From positions 1,550,001 to 1,614,000 of the forward strand of contig OX424561.1 of NCBI GenBank assembly GCA_949152475.1: a DNA stretch of 64,000 nucleotides. The letters are read 5' to 3'. This DNA comes from Terebella lapidaria (lineage: Eukaryota; Annelida; Polychaeta; Terebellida; Terebellidae). Position 1 is the first letter of the stretch. Every line of letters begins with the position of its first letter. Positions 37,490-49,655 of the stretch are shown piece by piece. Under the pieces are notes generated by a model, which saw nothing but the letters and a program-made list of their open reading frames with translations, was not told the origin of the DNA and ran no database searches. The position numbers and the translations under genes were made by a program.

Positions 37490-39240
37490 CCGTGACTTGC
37501 CTATTGTGATGAAAGGTCTATTTGCTGCATACCTGTGGCCCTGGTGACGACTGCCAGGCGACCGGCTTTGTACAGGCTCCGTACCGCAGCAGTCAGCGGA
37601 GATAATTGCCCGAGCTCCTCAGGGACTTCAATGTCCTAATGCAGATCGGGCGAGTGATGATCGCTGACAGAATGTCATGGCTTGCCGACTTTACACGGGG
37701 ATATATCATCACTTACTTGGCTTGCTGACGACCGAGGGACACCATGAAAGCGGCGACGAATAAAAGCATCGCTGGAAACCCAGGAATTTTTCTTTTTAAT
37801 CACAAGGAAATCGCTTTCTGAATACGACAGGCTAAAGCCCGGTGACAAAATAGAATGCGCCGGTCGTGAATGTTCTTGCAAAGTTGTTAAATAGTCATCT
37901 GGGAATAAGTCAAAGATAAAATATGTCGGCAGCTGCAGGTGTTTCGGACAACGAAAGCATATTCAGACGGACTGTGTCTCTCAGTCGGTGTCACACCATC
38001 GACGTGTCTGGCATAAATACGTGAAGGTCAAACGAATAAAATATATATAACATGCATAGGGCCTACACCTCCTGTCTGATATTATAGGCTACTGACTTGA
38101 CATTGAACAATCTACACTGACGTATCCCAGCCTGAAGGCAACATGGAGTGTACAAAGATAACCATTGTGCTGAATATATATGGTTATAAATAATATTTCA
38201 AGTATACGGATATAATTCATACACCAGTTTGGATGCAAACCTGAGGCCTCCTCCACAATCAATCTAAATCTACTAAGTCTAGTTTATAATTTAGCCTGAT
38301 AAACACCATGCTACATGGTAAACTTGGTTGGCTTGGTTGGCTCTGTGAAACCCAGTGACACCTTTACAACATTGTACATTAACTTACCTATATCACTAAT
38401 TATAGTGATAGTGCTTACCGCGAGGTGTGAACTTGTCACTGTATATAATGTGTCTGCTTGTGTGGCTTATAATTGATTAGTGATTTACCTGTCTCTTCTC
38501 AATGATATGACTGAAAATTTGGGGGACTCACAAGTAAAATTAATTATCATACTCGGCATTTCTGTTGAAGCCAGAAACGTACGTGGAGTCAAACTTTAGA
38601 TTTTTTGTGAGTAGATGCAAGCGATTTCAAGGAAGGCTTGGTGGTCGTCTCGCCGGTCTGGGTGTTCGCTTGTTTGATTTTGATCTTTGTGATAAAAAAG
38701 CAGGATTGTCGGATGGACTTGTGCATTGACCCGGCGGTAAACAAACAGTCAAAGTCGTAGATCTTTTTGATATCTAAGAACAAGTTTTCGTTGAGTTGTT
38801 TGCCCACATTTGGACCTTTTCAACCAGACTAATTGTTAGAGACCTTCTCGGCAAACGTAGATCGAAAAAAAACCCGTAAAATTATCGTCCGTGGACAGAA
38901 GCGTCTTCGGCTTGAATCGACTCTCGAAAATTTCAAAGAACTCTCGAATGAGCGGTAGAAACTGCTAAAGCGATCTTCAACTGAAGGGGTTTTGATTCAG
39001 TTCTATCTAAAAGTTTCCGGACAGTGTTTGAAGAGATCTCATGCAAGTCCTGAAGTGTCTGTACATCATTGGCCAATTATATCACTTATGGTCGATGTTT
39101 AAGCTCTTCAACTCTTGACTGATCACATATCGAATCTCACTTTCTACAAGTAAACAGAAAACATATTTCTTTGAGAACTTGTTTGAAGACTTCATCTCAC
39201 TGACGGTTTTTGCTTGGAGGTAATTAATATGTTCAACTAA
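37490..39240. other. Gene-free stretch
   Basis: AT-rich with short open frames; nothing recognised. Confidence 0.4.
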
Positions 39241-39242
39241 TA

Positions 39243-40802
39243 GGGACATCCGGAGTTCCACGTTTAAACCCACGTTTATTCAATCGTGCCTTCGTACGAC
39301 TAAATTCACGTTTATGAAAGGGAGCCTCATTATTTCATATCTCAGTGCATACCGGGTTATCGCTGTATACACTGGCAAGGCCATACAACACAAATTGATT
39401 CGTGTTAAAGTAGTCATTTAATCTTTTTTATTCTTCAACGAAATGAAAAAAAAATATCCAAAATATCTAAAATTAACCCAAGGGCTAAAAAAAGGTTGCA
39501 GGTGAAATGTATTGTTGAGTCACAACTGTTTTTCCCTCCAAAACTGACTTCTCATTTGGATGTTTCAATATTTTAAGCTTGACCTTGAAGTATACCAGGA
39601 GTATATCAGTTTACCCCATACACAACTCCCATCATGGAAGAATAAGTGGATGAAAGTTGTCAATTCCTCAAAATGTTTTTTTTTTACTTGGGGGTGGGGG
39701 TCTGGTGAACATTTTCTAAAATTTACTGAAATATTTTCTCCAATTTGATCGAATTGGTTAAAATCAGATTTGTCGCCAAGCACAGATCGGTGATTCGAAG
39801 GAAACGAAGTGTATAGGTCTACACTTCATGAGAGTACATAAGGAGACTCCCATGCATGATTTATAGAAAAGGTTATCAGATAAAATGGCCTCCAAATTCT
39901 AGAACTTGGCACTTTTCAACGAAAATGGGCGCCATTTTGAGAACAAAGAAAAAGAAAGAGCAAATTCTAAAAAAAAAAATCTTGAATTATTTTCCCCTCC
40001 TAACTTTTTCCCCAAAATTTTCAGAAAGATTCACCCATAAATTCACCCATTAACGATAACAATGTGGAGGACGGCTAGATGCACGACGGACGAAATGCCT
40101 ATGAAGGCGGCTTTTGGTCTGCGTCACCGTCCTTCTTGTATACTTCATCCTCAACGGACAGAAATTACCCAGGAGACACAGAGCAACAACAAACAACTTT
40201 TTTTGTTTATTGATATTGCCGTTATACTTGTCATATATAGTGTATACTACTGTAATTAAGTACAAACAATATAGTAAACCTTGAAACCTGACAAGATAGT
40301 GAGTTGAATACATTATGGTATCATAACACATAGTTATCTATGCTTTCCTCATACAAAACTTGGATGTTATACATAAATGGATAAAGAATTGTAATGTTAG
40401 ATTTATCAGATGTTGAGACCCACATGCAATTTACAACACGGTGTGATAATTATTTCACGATGAGCGTTGAGAAAACATTAAATATACTATTAGCTATAAT
40501 ATGGTGACATTTGAAAAGTCGCTACAGCTGGAATTATATAAATATTAATATTCCCCAAAGTACACGTGTAATAAAGAATTGAACAGAACTGTAGAAAGAC
40601 ACTTCTTTGGAATATAGATTGATCATGTTCACCATAAAGGATATTCTGATGTATTATTATGCACACCACAAGTAATGAATGCAGATGAAGAAACCTCACT
40701 AGTATGTGAATGTGAGAATGAACGACCCCCTAAACGTGGATTTAGTCGTACGTAGGCACGAATAAATATACGTGGGTTTAAACGTGGAACTCCGGATGTC
40801 CC
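39243..40802. mobile_element. 1.56-kb non-autonomous DNA transposon with ~75-bp TIRs
   Basis: Left end 39243-39315 and right end 40731-40802 are inverted copies starting GGGACATCCGGAGTTCCACG and flanked by TA on both sides, as for a TA-target DNA transposon. The TIRs also share 'tttaaacccacgt' and 'cgtacgactaaat'. The interior has no transposase (open frames of 93 aa or less). It contains a stretch (about 39455-39660) that recurs at 59630-59880. Confidence 0.75.
39455..39660 (+). repeat. Dispersed repeat shared with 59630-59880
   Basis: Common words include 'aagg.ctaa.aaaggtt', 'gaaatgtat', 'ttgag(t/c)cacac/aact', 'gacttctcattt' and 'ctcccat'. The copies are diverged. The 59.6-kb copy carries extra sequence that includes a TAGGCCTA. 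Confidence 0.6.
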
Positions 40803-40809
40803 TAATAGC

Positions 40810-43800
40810 CGAGAGTTCCCATGGTGAGGGGACGATATTGACGATAGGCATTGACTTTATCCTAAAATACGACGACGACGTTTAGAAAAAGAAATAATAT
40901 TGAATTATTCTGATGGGGGAAGCATTCAATAAAATCAAGCCATAGAGGAATTTTCTCGTTTTATTTCATGATGATTATTGTTTTGATCCATTTCATCCGC
41001 TGATAATGATAAAGATCAGAGGAATATATTTACATAAGACCTTTTCGTCCGTACCATTCCAGTCCTTCAGCGATGCGGTTTGTTGAACCACGCAGGAATG
41101 TGGGCCCCGCCCAGGCTGTTCAATGGGCAGTGTGCTATTCTCCCTCTGCATAAATTTGTTGTGTGCTCCCTTCCGTCCATGGCGATGGCTCCTGTGGGTG
41201 TTGGAATGTCGCCTGACAATATCGCACCGCGCGTCTGTTCTAGGATTGGGCCCGCCCAAATCTAATCTGCCTTGTAAAATAATAATGATCAAATAATGTC
41301 TCGATTATTCTATTATCTTGTAAATCAGTTTTAACGGGCAATATTCAATGGTATTTATATATTCGGCTGCGTATTTAGCGATTCAAGCCCAACCCACGGG
41401 GTACCAGACGTGAATGGACAAAAAAATCATTTATTTCCTGATCTTGTGGCTTCTGCTTTGAAGTTTTGATTTTTGCATATTTAAGCCGCCTTTCACTGAA
41501 AAGTCATCATCGACAACGACCCGTATCTTCTAGGAACAACTCCTCGCGTCGATAGACAATTTTAAAGCTCTATCAATATGCGAGGGTTGGAGTCCCCACC
41601 GATTCATTATGGGAAAAATCAAGGGCTTTTATCTGAGCGTTTGACAGGTTTATCCGTTCAATAAAGACTCGGATCACCGTCCAAACTGACGTATTAGATG
41701 TCCAACAGGGAGAAGGAAGAGGATGGAGTTGAATCGAGAACATCTGTTGTTTGACCGGTTCTCTTCTGATCTGATCACAGCTAAAAGCAAGTCGTGAAAT
41801 GGACTGGGAGAGAGATCGACAGGCCGTTCTAGCTCGAGACAACTTATCCAATATCTACAACGCACTTTACAGATGTACATAAATGTACACGAATTCATGG
41901 CTGATGCGTAAGTTTGTCGGGAATGGTTCCACTGAACAAATGTTTATCTCGAATTGTTTTTAAATGGTTTGCAGAGCTATAAGTATATGAAATGTTGGGA
42001 AACAAACTTGCAAGTACTCCATGTTGTCACAATTGTTACATTCTCAGATTGATCGGAGTGTCACAAAAGTTATGTGTGCGCGTCAATAAAGCTACAAAAC
42101 TATAAAAGTACATTGGAAATACAATCGATGCAGGCCACTTTTGGACTGAAATGTTGTTTTCAAATGCAAATGTACATGACCAGGAGAGGGTGGAACGCCA
42201 CAATAAAGATTTCTGAAGCCTGGATTCAGCTCCAATGAATAAGGACATTGGTGTGCCACGTCAATGGACATTATTCTGCTTTTGATAAATACTTATTAGA
42301 GGTAAGCACCATTACGCATAATTTTAAAAAGGTATTTAATGGCTTGATTCTGACAGACCGGGGTTCATTGTATTAGCTAACAGGTCGTTCTGAAAAGGAC
42401 GAAGACTTGTTGATGCTTTGTGTTTCTGTTTTATTGTTACAGAAAAATGACTGAGTGGTTGATTTCAGGTCGGAGAGGAAGAGTAGAAGGCGGTGTGGCC
42501 TCGGTGTGAGCATGTGCTGTGACTGGATGAGCCTTGTCAGTGCCGTGAGCATTAATTGCCACCAGAAATACACGCCGCGTCAGGTCCCGGATGTTCACGG
42601 TCAAGTCTCGTTCTGATCCGGCTGCCACGTGACAGGTAGAACGTGACGATGTCTCTCGAGTGACTGACGCTCTGAAACACCGATCGGTTTACAAATCTCG
42701 TCATGTTCGTTATTAATGGCTTCTCTGTTGCCCGATCGTCGTTTAATGCAGGGTTCCAATAACAATTTGAAACCAGATCAGGCGTCTGTCTTGGCAGAGA
42801 GTAGTGTTTTATGTGAGTTCCAGTCCATCTCACAGTGCCATAAAGCGCTCGGTCTCCCGCAAGCTGGGACTCGGTATGGAACAGTGACACGGCGGATATA
42901 CTGCCGTAAGTGTCGGTACCTGTGACTTGGTCATTGTCAAGCTGTGCAGGAGTTAAACAGGAGAATCTCTTCTGATAAGTGGTTATTTCTCGACATATTA
43001 TATCTATTATTTACGCACTGGACACCCGCCCCTGTGTTGGGGGGACACTCACACGTTTATCGGTAATGGACAGAGTGTTTTGCCAATGTCTCCAGGCACT
43101 TCTCGGTTTGTGAACAAGTGCCTGTTACTACAGTCAACAATAGCCTGTCATTGCCTTACAGGCCCCGGCACACATTGAGGGCAGATCGCACACAGAATAC
43201 ATCACCAGCCATGTAAACACACCGACCTTAATATCTTACACTCACAAACGGTCAAATTTGAAATACAAATACATCGCCTGAATGGTGAATGGAGACGTTT
43301 TGTTAGTCGGTGTTTAGCCTTTACCGATGTTTGCTGGGAACTACTTGACTGAGGTAAAGTTACATGGGACCAGGCGGTGTTTCGGCCCCGGAGTTCTCAC
43401 ATCCTCCATACAACCCGGTGTTTGGACGTGTTGCTCAAGTTTCCAGTGTTCAATGTCTCGGAGACACTGTCTACTTCCCACAACCAATTAGCAGGCGCCG
43501 AGGGATTGTCGTAAAACGTGTCGGAGAGCTCAGGAGGCTGGAGTGGGTACCGCTTGACTGTGTTTGTCTGCTCTGTGTACCTGTGTTGGTTCAGTGGTGT
43601 GATCCGGCCACTACATAGACATTATTATATTACCACAATATGTCTCACCCATACAATAGGACTAGAAAACCGTCCATCACAAGATCTGATGTCTATGGAT
43701 GGGCAATAAACTTGCAATGCAATGACAATAACATAATAGTGTCTCAAAATAAATATGGAATTGAATAAATGTATACTATAAAGCGAAGTAAGTAATATAT

Positions 43801-45570
43801 AATCTAAATTAGAGACTTCCATAGTCGGAAGCTTTAATGCTCATTGAGTATTTCAGTACTTTCCAGACAAAAAAAATACAGAACAATAACTATTATGTTA
43901 ATATAAAATTTCAGGTACACTATATTACACATGCTCAACAATAAATATATTAGTTCGTCCACTGCAAATAATAAGCTCGAACAAAAGGGAAAGTTCTTGC
44001 TTGGTGTCCATTGGTTTTCTTCTTACGATTGCAAGATGTAAAATCATTTGTACATGTAGAGTCTCACAGTCTCTCATAGGTCAATATTGACCGGCCAATA
44101 TTTTACAATTATTCATAAGTTTGTCAGATTGGGTGAGACTTTAATAAAATTTATCTATCTGTAGAGGAAGATTGTTTAAAGTGTCCAAACACATCAACAC
44201 CATGATTTGATGAACATACCTGAATATAAAGTCCAATAACTATACTATTTGTCTGCAGATGTATGTTACCAGCACACATATGTAGTGTATGATGACAATT
44301 ACGAATTGATGGAACGGCGTAACACTAGTCTGGGGACAAAACCAATATTCATGACTTAGTTATGAATAAACAGTCAAATGTAATTTCATTCCATTACCTG
44401 CAGGCTAGATAAACATGAAGGTTACATATTATGTAGTCTTGCATTGATTCATATTTGTTATAAATAGTAACTCCTTAATGTATCGAAAGTTACTATTGCA
44501 CCTGTTAGCTGGTTAGCTGTAATATGTTCACAGTAAGGATAGTTCATATTGCTTTAGACTGTTCTCCAAGCGATGTTCAACATGTTCCTAACATATAATC
44601 ATATACAATCTCACAAGCACATATTGCACAGTCAATTCGGTGTTAAGATACAGGTCTGGCCACTAGCGCCATCTGTGTCACAACAAGAAAATCAATAAAT
44701 CGCTGCTAACTCAAAATTGTCATAATGCACGATTGGTGCCGCCATCTGCCGACAGACTTTGGTGTCACTAAACTCAGCATTTTCTCTGACATTTCCCAGA
44801 TTGACAACAATATCCACGTATACTCCTGATGACAGAAATGACGGCTGACGAAGAAAACGGTCGACTATTTTGTTTTTCCTATAAACCTGGGTCATATAAT
44901 TATTTGAGTGATAGTAGTTTGTGATCAGACTGCTGTCAACATGATATATTTACATGTCGCACACTTTGAGGCACTTATACGCTACAGGAAGTAGGGCTGC
45001 ACTTTATCAATTATAATTAATGATTTGGAATAATTCATTTTCATAAGAAAGGTACATTGCAGATGACGTTTGGTATAGTAGTTATGTCGGGTATATAATG
45101 CAAGTTTATTTATTAGGATAATGTTGCAATAACATATGAGAACACCAATGAGAGGGCAGCGAAATTTTTATTTTATGTTTACCATCGTCTGTATTCATTT
45201 ACAGAAATTGTAGTTCACAATGTATGTGTGTAACACTAGAAAAAACCAAATTACTGGAATCGTTCGTCAAGGTCCAGATCATGTCTGAGAGATTGCTGAA
45301 GACTGAACTAAGACGACCCAATTGGAGGCTCGTGATTGTGTGAATAAACACATGTTTTCTTTGTGAGTTCAGTTTAAACTGTATGTAAGCATTGCGACAC
45401 CTAATAATTCCGAATGCTTATTTGAAATTATATTTGCCAATTTATAAGCACATATCTCATAAGGATGTGCAGTGCGGGAATACCGAACTGGTCAGATCAA
45501 ACTAATGACATGATTTTAGCAGTATATTGAAGTTTCAGTGACGTGTGTAAAAGAAAAACCACTATTGGTA
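40810..45570. other. Gene-free stretch downstream of Nkx2.2 copy B
   Basis: No recognised exon or RNA gene. Around 43090-43620 the composition is more GC-rich, and 44100-44150 ends in 'ttaataaaatttatctatctg', which could be an old retroelement end. Short open frames only. Confidence 0.4.
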
Positions 45571-45579
45571 TTCATAATT

Positions 45580-46005
45580 TATTTATCTGTGTACACATAT
45601 GACTAAAGTAAACAATGACACTGATATCACACGAGCGTGTTCAATAATTACATACACTGTCGAAACCAGACATTGTCAATGTTTCCGTGATCCACAAAGG
45701 GAAAACGAGAACCTAAGCACTCCTTTGGTTATGTAGCTCCCAGTGCAGGAATGTCTCTGGGATAGAGAGTAGCTGCCCTAGAGACACCTGGCTCACACAA
45801 CTCGTGGTCCCGAGAAGGGAACCTCGGGGATCGAGGTCCGAAGTCCCCCGGCAGATCCTGCGCAAACACCTCCAGATCAGCTCTCGATGAGAGGAATTTA
45901 AGATAACAGTTCATCCGCCAGCAAACATTCTCAGGTCCATGTCACTGGTCGGCAGTGTACAGTTGAGAGGGACCTCTGACAGTTTTACTTGTCCCGACAC
46001 AACTC
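45580..46005 (-). other. Nkx2.2: Probable 3' UTR of Nkx2.2 copy B
   Basis: Sequence after the TAA stop on the - strand. An AATAAA (TTTATT on +, about 45580-45585) is a candidate poly(A) signal, giving a UTR of about 0.4 kb. Confidence 0.3.
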
Positions 46006-46763
46006 TTACCACCAGCGAGTTTGGGCCTGCATGAGCGGGTGGTTATAGCCCGCCAGACTGCTATTACTCATACCCATATTGTTCATTCCGTACGAGGAGT
46101 TCATGGAACCGAGCGTGTTCGCTGCCATGTTGCTCATACACGACATCCCAGACGTCATTCCGGACATCTGTGTCGTCATGGCGTTGAAGCCGGACCCCAT
46201 GCTGCCGTAGCCTCCACCCATTGAGCCAAGTCCGCTCATATCGTGTCCCTTGGCGAGAGCCGAGTTCATGGGCTGACAGGGCTTGCCGTCACGGACCAGG
46301 ACAGGCACGGCCACACGGCGGGGCGCCGGAAGGGGCGTCAGGTCCAGTCCCTTCTCCTGCCGAGACTTCTTCAGCTTGTAACGGTGGTTCTGGAACCAGA
46401 TTTTGATCTGTGTCGGCGTCAGTCGCAGAATGCTGGCCAAGTGTTCTCGCTCGGGCGCCGACAGGTAGCGCTGCTGTCGGAAGCGGCGCTCAAGTTCGTA
46501 AGTCTGAGCCTTGGAGAAGAGAACTCGTCGCTTCTTCTTCTTTGGCGGGTTGTCTCCGTCCTGTGTTGTGTCGTCATCGTCGTCTTCCTCGTCCTTGTCA
46601 TCGTCCTTCTCGGATTTGATATCGTCACAGTCTGACTTGGCACAGTCTCGCTCTGAATTCTTGTCGCAGTGTGAGAGCTTGTCCGCTGTCTGCGCATGCG
46701 CGCTGTGCTGTTGGCTGCTCATGTGTTGTTGTGTTGACGTCGCTGAAGGTATACTTCCGAAAC
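46006..46763 (-). CDS. Nkx2.2: Nkx2.2 copy B homeobox exon
   Basis: Starts after TTGTCAG at 46764-46766 in phase 1 (G|GT TTC GGA) and ends at TAA (46006-46008). The homeobox spans about 46351-46542. The 108-bp block 46366-46473 is identical to copy A. The NK2-specific domain lies at about 46273-46320 with many synonymous differences from copy A. The M at 46785 is in the intron and is not a start. Confidence 0.95.
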
Positions 46764-47770
46764 CTGACAACCGAGAAGCATGCATTAATTAATATTGAAA
46801 GAAAAAAAGAACCTCATTCGTGTGTATGCATATCAAAAACCAGAGTCCGCAAATAAGGCGATTTGTATGAGCCTTGATATATTTTTTTTCTCTCTAGAGC
46901 TCTTCATAATAGTGAAAACAGGCTCCATAAAACAATTATTTATACTAGAATAGGCCTACGCAGAATCGAGTGTACCTAAAAAATGCTCATGCTGGCTGAT
47001 CACACACACATGTAGGCTATGCTTATAACGTGGTGCGAATCAGTGTCAATGTCAATTAAAATATGCCAAATCGTTAATAACTGACAGTGTTTTGTTTTTG
47101 TCTCGAAACAGACCAAATCATTTCACTTTGTGGAATCTATCGAACAAGAGGTTTAATTATATGTCCCATTCGCTATATTAAGCATATGCTCTTCTCAAAA
47201 TCGTATAGGTTTGGAAACTATCGCACCACAGTCACCTTTTAGTACATTTCCATAATACGCTTGTTAATATGAAACACGAAGAGTTTTGTTATTTATGATT
47301 ATATTACATGCCCTAGATCTACTATCAGACAATGTAGATCTACACTGACCTGAGTACTGTATATTTTCGTTGGACTGAAGCCACCGGGAGTACGGGTTGT
47401 CATGGTCATAAAAAGCCGCCGTCACGGAGGGCGACTCGGCCTGGTTCTGCTGGTTGCCATGGCAACCGTCCCTGTTGTCGTGGCTGCCTGCGTTGCCATG
47501 ACTCCCGGTGACGATCTCGCCCAGTTCCGGTGTGGATGACTGCGCATGCGTGGCGCCATGGAGCACGTGCTGGTGTGCCGCGTGGAGAGCGCTGCCGGCG
47601 CCCGGATGATGCGCGTGTCCCCCGCCTCCGCCGAGGGCCCCGGGGTGATGTCCCGGGAGACCGAGCGCGTGGCCGCACACTCCCGACTCCTGCAGGTCCA
47701 GCAGGTCCTTGACGCTGAAGCTGGAGTTGGGCGCCTTAGCCTCGCCCATGGTCAACTGGCCCAGGTCCAT
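46006..47770 (-). CDS. Nkx2.2: NK2.2/vnd-type homeobox transcription factor, copy B (spliced gene)
   Basis: Second Nkx2.2-type DNA-binding regulator. The two exons 47770-47350 and 46763-46006 join in frame into 392 aa. Parts in order: MDLGQLTMG..., TN motif FSVKDLLDL (compare human FSVKDILDL), a His/Gly-rich stretch, [18 protein letters not shown] (compare human DNPYTRWLASTEGLQYS), intron in phase 1. Then come an acidic stretch with IKSE, KKKKRR, a homeodomain with [23 protein letters not shown], an S/M/G-rich tail and the C-terminus [12 protein letters not shown]. It is closer to the vertebrate protein than copy A at the TN motif and the C-terminus. The frame is also open upstream to an ATG at 47899, which would add 43 residues. 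An acceptor-like CCCACAG right before ATG 47770 argues that an upstream exon may join here instead. Confidence 0.9.
46764..47349 (-). other. Nkx2.2: Intron of Nkx2.2 copy B
   Basis: 586 bp, donor CAG|GTCAGT, acceptor TTGTCAG, phase 1. It has the same position and phase as intron 2 of copy A and as the pre-homeobox intron of vertebrate NKX2-2. It contains one TAGGCCTA (46951-46958). Confidence 0.85.
47350..47770 (-). CDS. Nkx2.2: Nkx2.2 copy B TN-motif exon
   Basis: 140 codons plus one base. It encodes [26 protein letters not shown], then a Gly/His-rich region ([16 protein letters not shown]), a stretch with [19 protein letters not shown], and DNPYSRW. A 16-bp perfect palindrome, GGTTGCCATGGCAACC (47452-47467), that matches the RFX X-box lies within the coding sequence. 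The GC-rich reading frames on the + strand are shadows. The exact 5' boundary is uncertain (47770 with acceptor, or 47899 as an alternative start). Confidence 0.85.
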
Positions 47771-47899
47771 CTGTGGGCGGGAGACATGAGACTTAGAGCG
47801 GACCTTAGTGAAGGATGAGGACACCTTGTCTGTACAGAGACGCCTCTGGTGCTTGGGGTCTGAGTTTATCAGTTTGTTCGTCTTGTCCTTCAACAACAT

Positions 47900-49310
47900 C
47901 GTGATAACTTTGTTGCTTAGATATGTAAAATCAATTCCCTTTCCCTATTCGATGTCCAGCAATTTAACGGTTCGGATTATTAGGTCCAGTCAAGAGATCA
48001 TCGTAACATATATCGATCCATATCGGCGGCAGTGATTGACTCGATAATCCGGAGTACGGTGGAGATCAAGGTCAAGTGGCACTCGGGGCTCGCTCTCTCG
48101 TGGCCCGGGGTGCAGTCGGTGGGGTGGAGCTGTCACTCCGGACTCCCGCTCCCGGACCCGTGTGTTAACTCTCGGAGAGTTAGCACCCTGACGCGGACAC
48201 TCAATACCGCGCCTCTCCTCTCGTGTATATCGCGCCTCTCGCTTTCAAGTCGCTACAGTCGCCGAGCGCGGTCTCCAGGTGTATGAGCCCGTCAAGTGTC
48301 GGCTTTAGGTGGGAAACTGTGGCTATCCCGGACCGGGTCTGGAGGGTCGGCACTCGTGCTCTCGATAGCTCCACTCGTGTGTCAGACGGTCTCGCTCTCT
48401 CACTCCGCGCCCTACACCGCGCGCGCGCCTTTTAACAAACCCCGTCCCTCTCCGACACCGGGCGACAAGTGCGTGTCATTGGTCGCTCTCCTCCTCGCGA
48501 CAATTAGCTCGAGCCTGTTGCTGCAGTCGCATTCATTTAACAGATATTTTTGATCGTTTTATTTACCCTTCCAGGGCCGTTTCCCCCCGGACTCCCTCGC
48601 CCATTCAGGACCACCCCGCTTTTCATTACACCTGCGGCCAATGTTTCCGGCGACGGAGGACAAGGAAGCGCAAACAATCGTCAGCAAATTGGTGCGGACA
48701 GTGCGGCAACGGCTTCCATTAGAGGCCAAAAGACAAGTCGATACCGGGGAGATGCAACAAGGCGTCAGTAAACACGCGGAGGACTCATCATAGAGCACGC
48801 GATGGGTTCCGGGGACGGGGGGTCAGGCGGCGGGCGGCGAGGGGCGGGTCTGTCACCCTGTCCATCACACCGCCACTGTCCCGCTTTGTCTGACAGAGCC
48901 GTGCCCTTGACGCTTGCTTGCTGCTCTCGTCACGCGCCGCCGACGTTCTCTCTCGTGGTCACGTAATGACGGACTATTACCGTCAACCACGTAATGACGT
49001 GTCCGCGCGCGCGCCGCCCTGGCAACCGGCGGTCACGGACCGAACCTAGCGATTACCGGTCGACACTTGACGGGTGATGATTGCCTGATATAAATGTCAC
49101 GTCTCCGGAGTCCACGGACCACGGTGATAGAATCGCTAGTGACGGTTCTTATCTCGCCCTCAATCTGCGCCTTGTGTCCCGCGGCGGTCTTCAACCCTCT
49201 CCCCCACCCCCTGGGCATCATTTCGACCGTGACCGCCGAATGGGGGCGGATCCTGGGGGGCGGATCCCACAGATTACATCGCCAGTCTGACCTGTAACGG
49301 GTCCGCAATA
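47900..49310. other. CpG-rich region upstream of Nkx2.2 copy B
   Basis: Marked rise in GC and CpG compared with the surroundings. The open frames on both strands are typical of GC-rich DNA and show no domains. Best read as promoter and proximal regulatory DNA for copy B. Confidence 0.5.
48428..48482 (-). promoter_or_regulatory. CCAAT plus TATA-like box, candidate promoter of Nkx2.2 copy B
   Basis: On the - strand CCAAT (48478-48482) is followed about 40 bp later by TGTTAAAAGG (48428-48437), in a CpG-rich setting (gcgcgcgcgc next to it). This spacing is typical of a core promoter. It would place a start near 48.4 kb and a leader of about 0.5 kb running to the ATG at 47899. Confidence 0.35.
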
Positions 49311-49655
49311 AATCACAGCAGCATTCCAAATTTGTCAAATGTATAAAGGGACTTTCCATTGAAAAGTGAATTGAATGGACTGTGACATGCCTGTCCTGTT
49401 TTGTATAAATTACGACAATGTGATCATTCTTTCTACCTTGCGTGACTCGCTCAGCTTGTGGCCAGTGATCCTGACCTTGTTGGTCGATCTGACCTTGAAA
49501 TGTCCACCAACCTTTGACTCTAGCTAATGATTGCTCGATTTGTCTCCCTATACTGGACAGGATGAATACGTAGGAGTGTGGTAGCTTGTCAGACTTTGAA
49601 GGCCCACCTGGATGTGACCAGGACAGTATTAATTCTAGGAACGTGGGCTATTCCA

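Noticed and set aside
46006-46785. Start of copy B at the ATG at 46785
   Set aside because: That ATG lies in the intron just before the acceptor; the true N-terminus is in the exon at 47350-47770.
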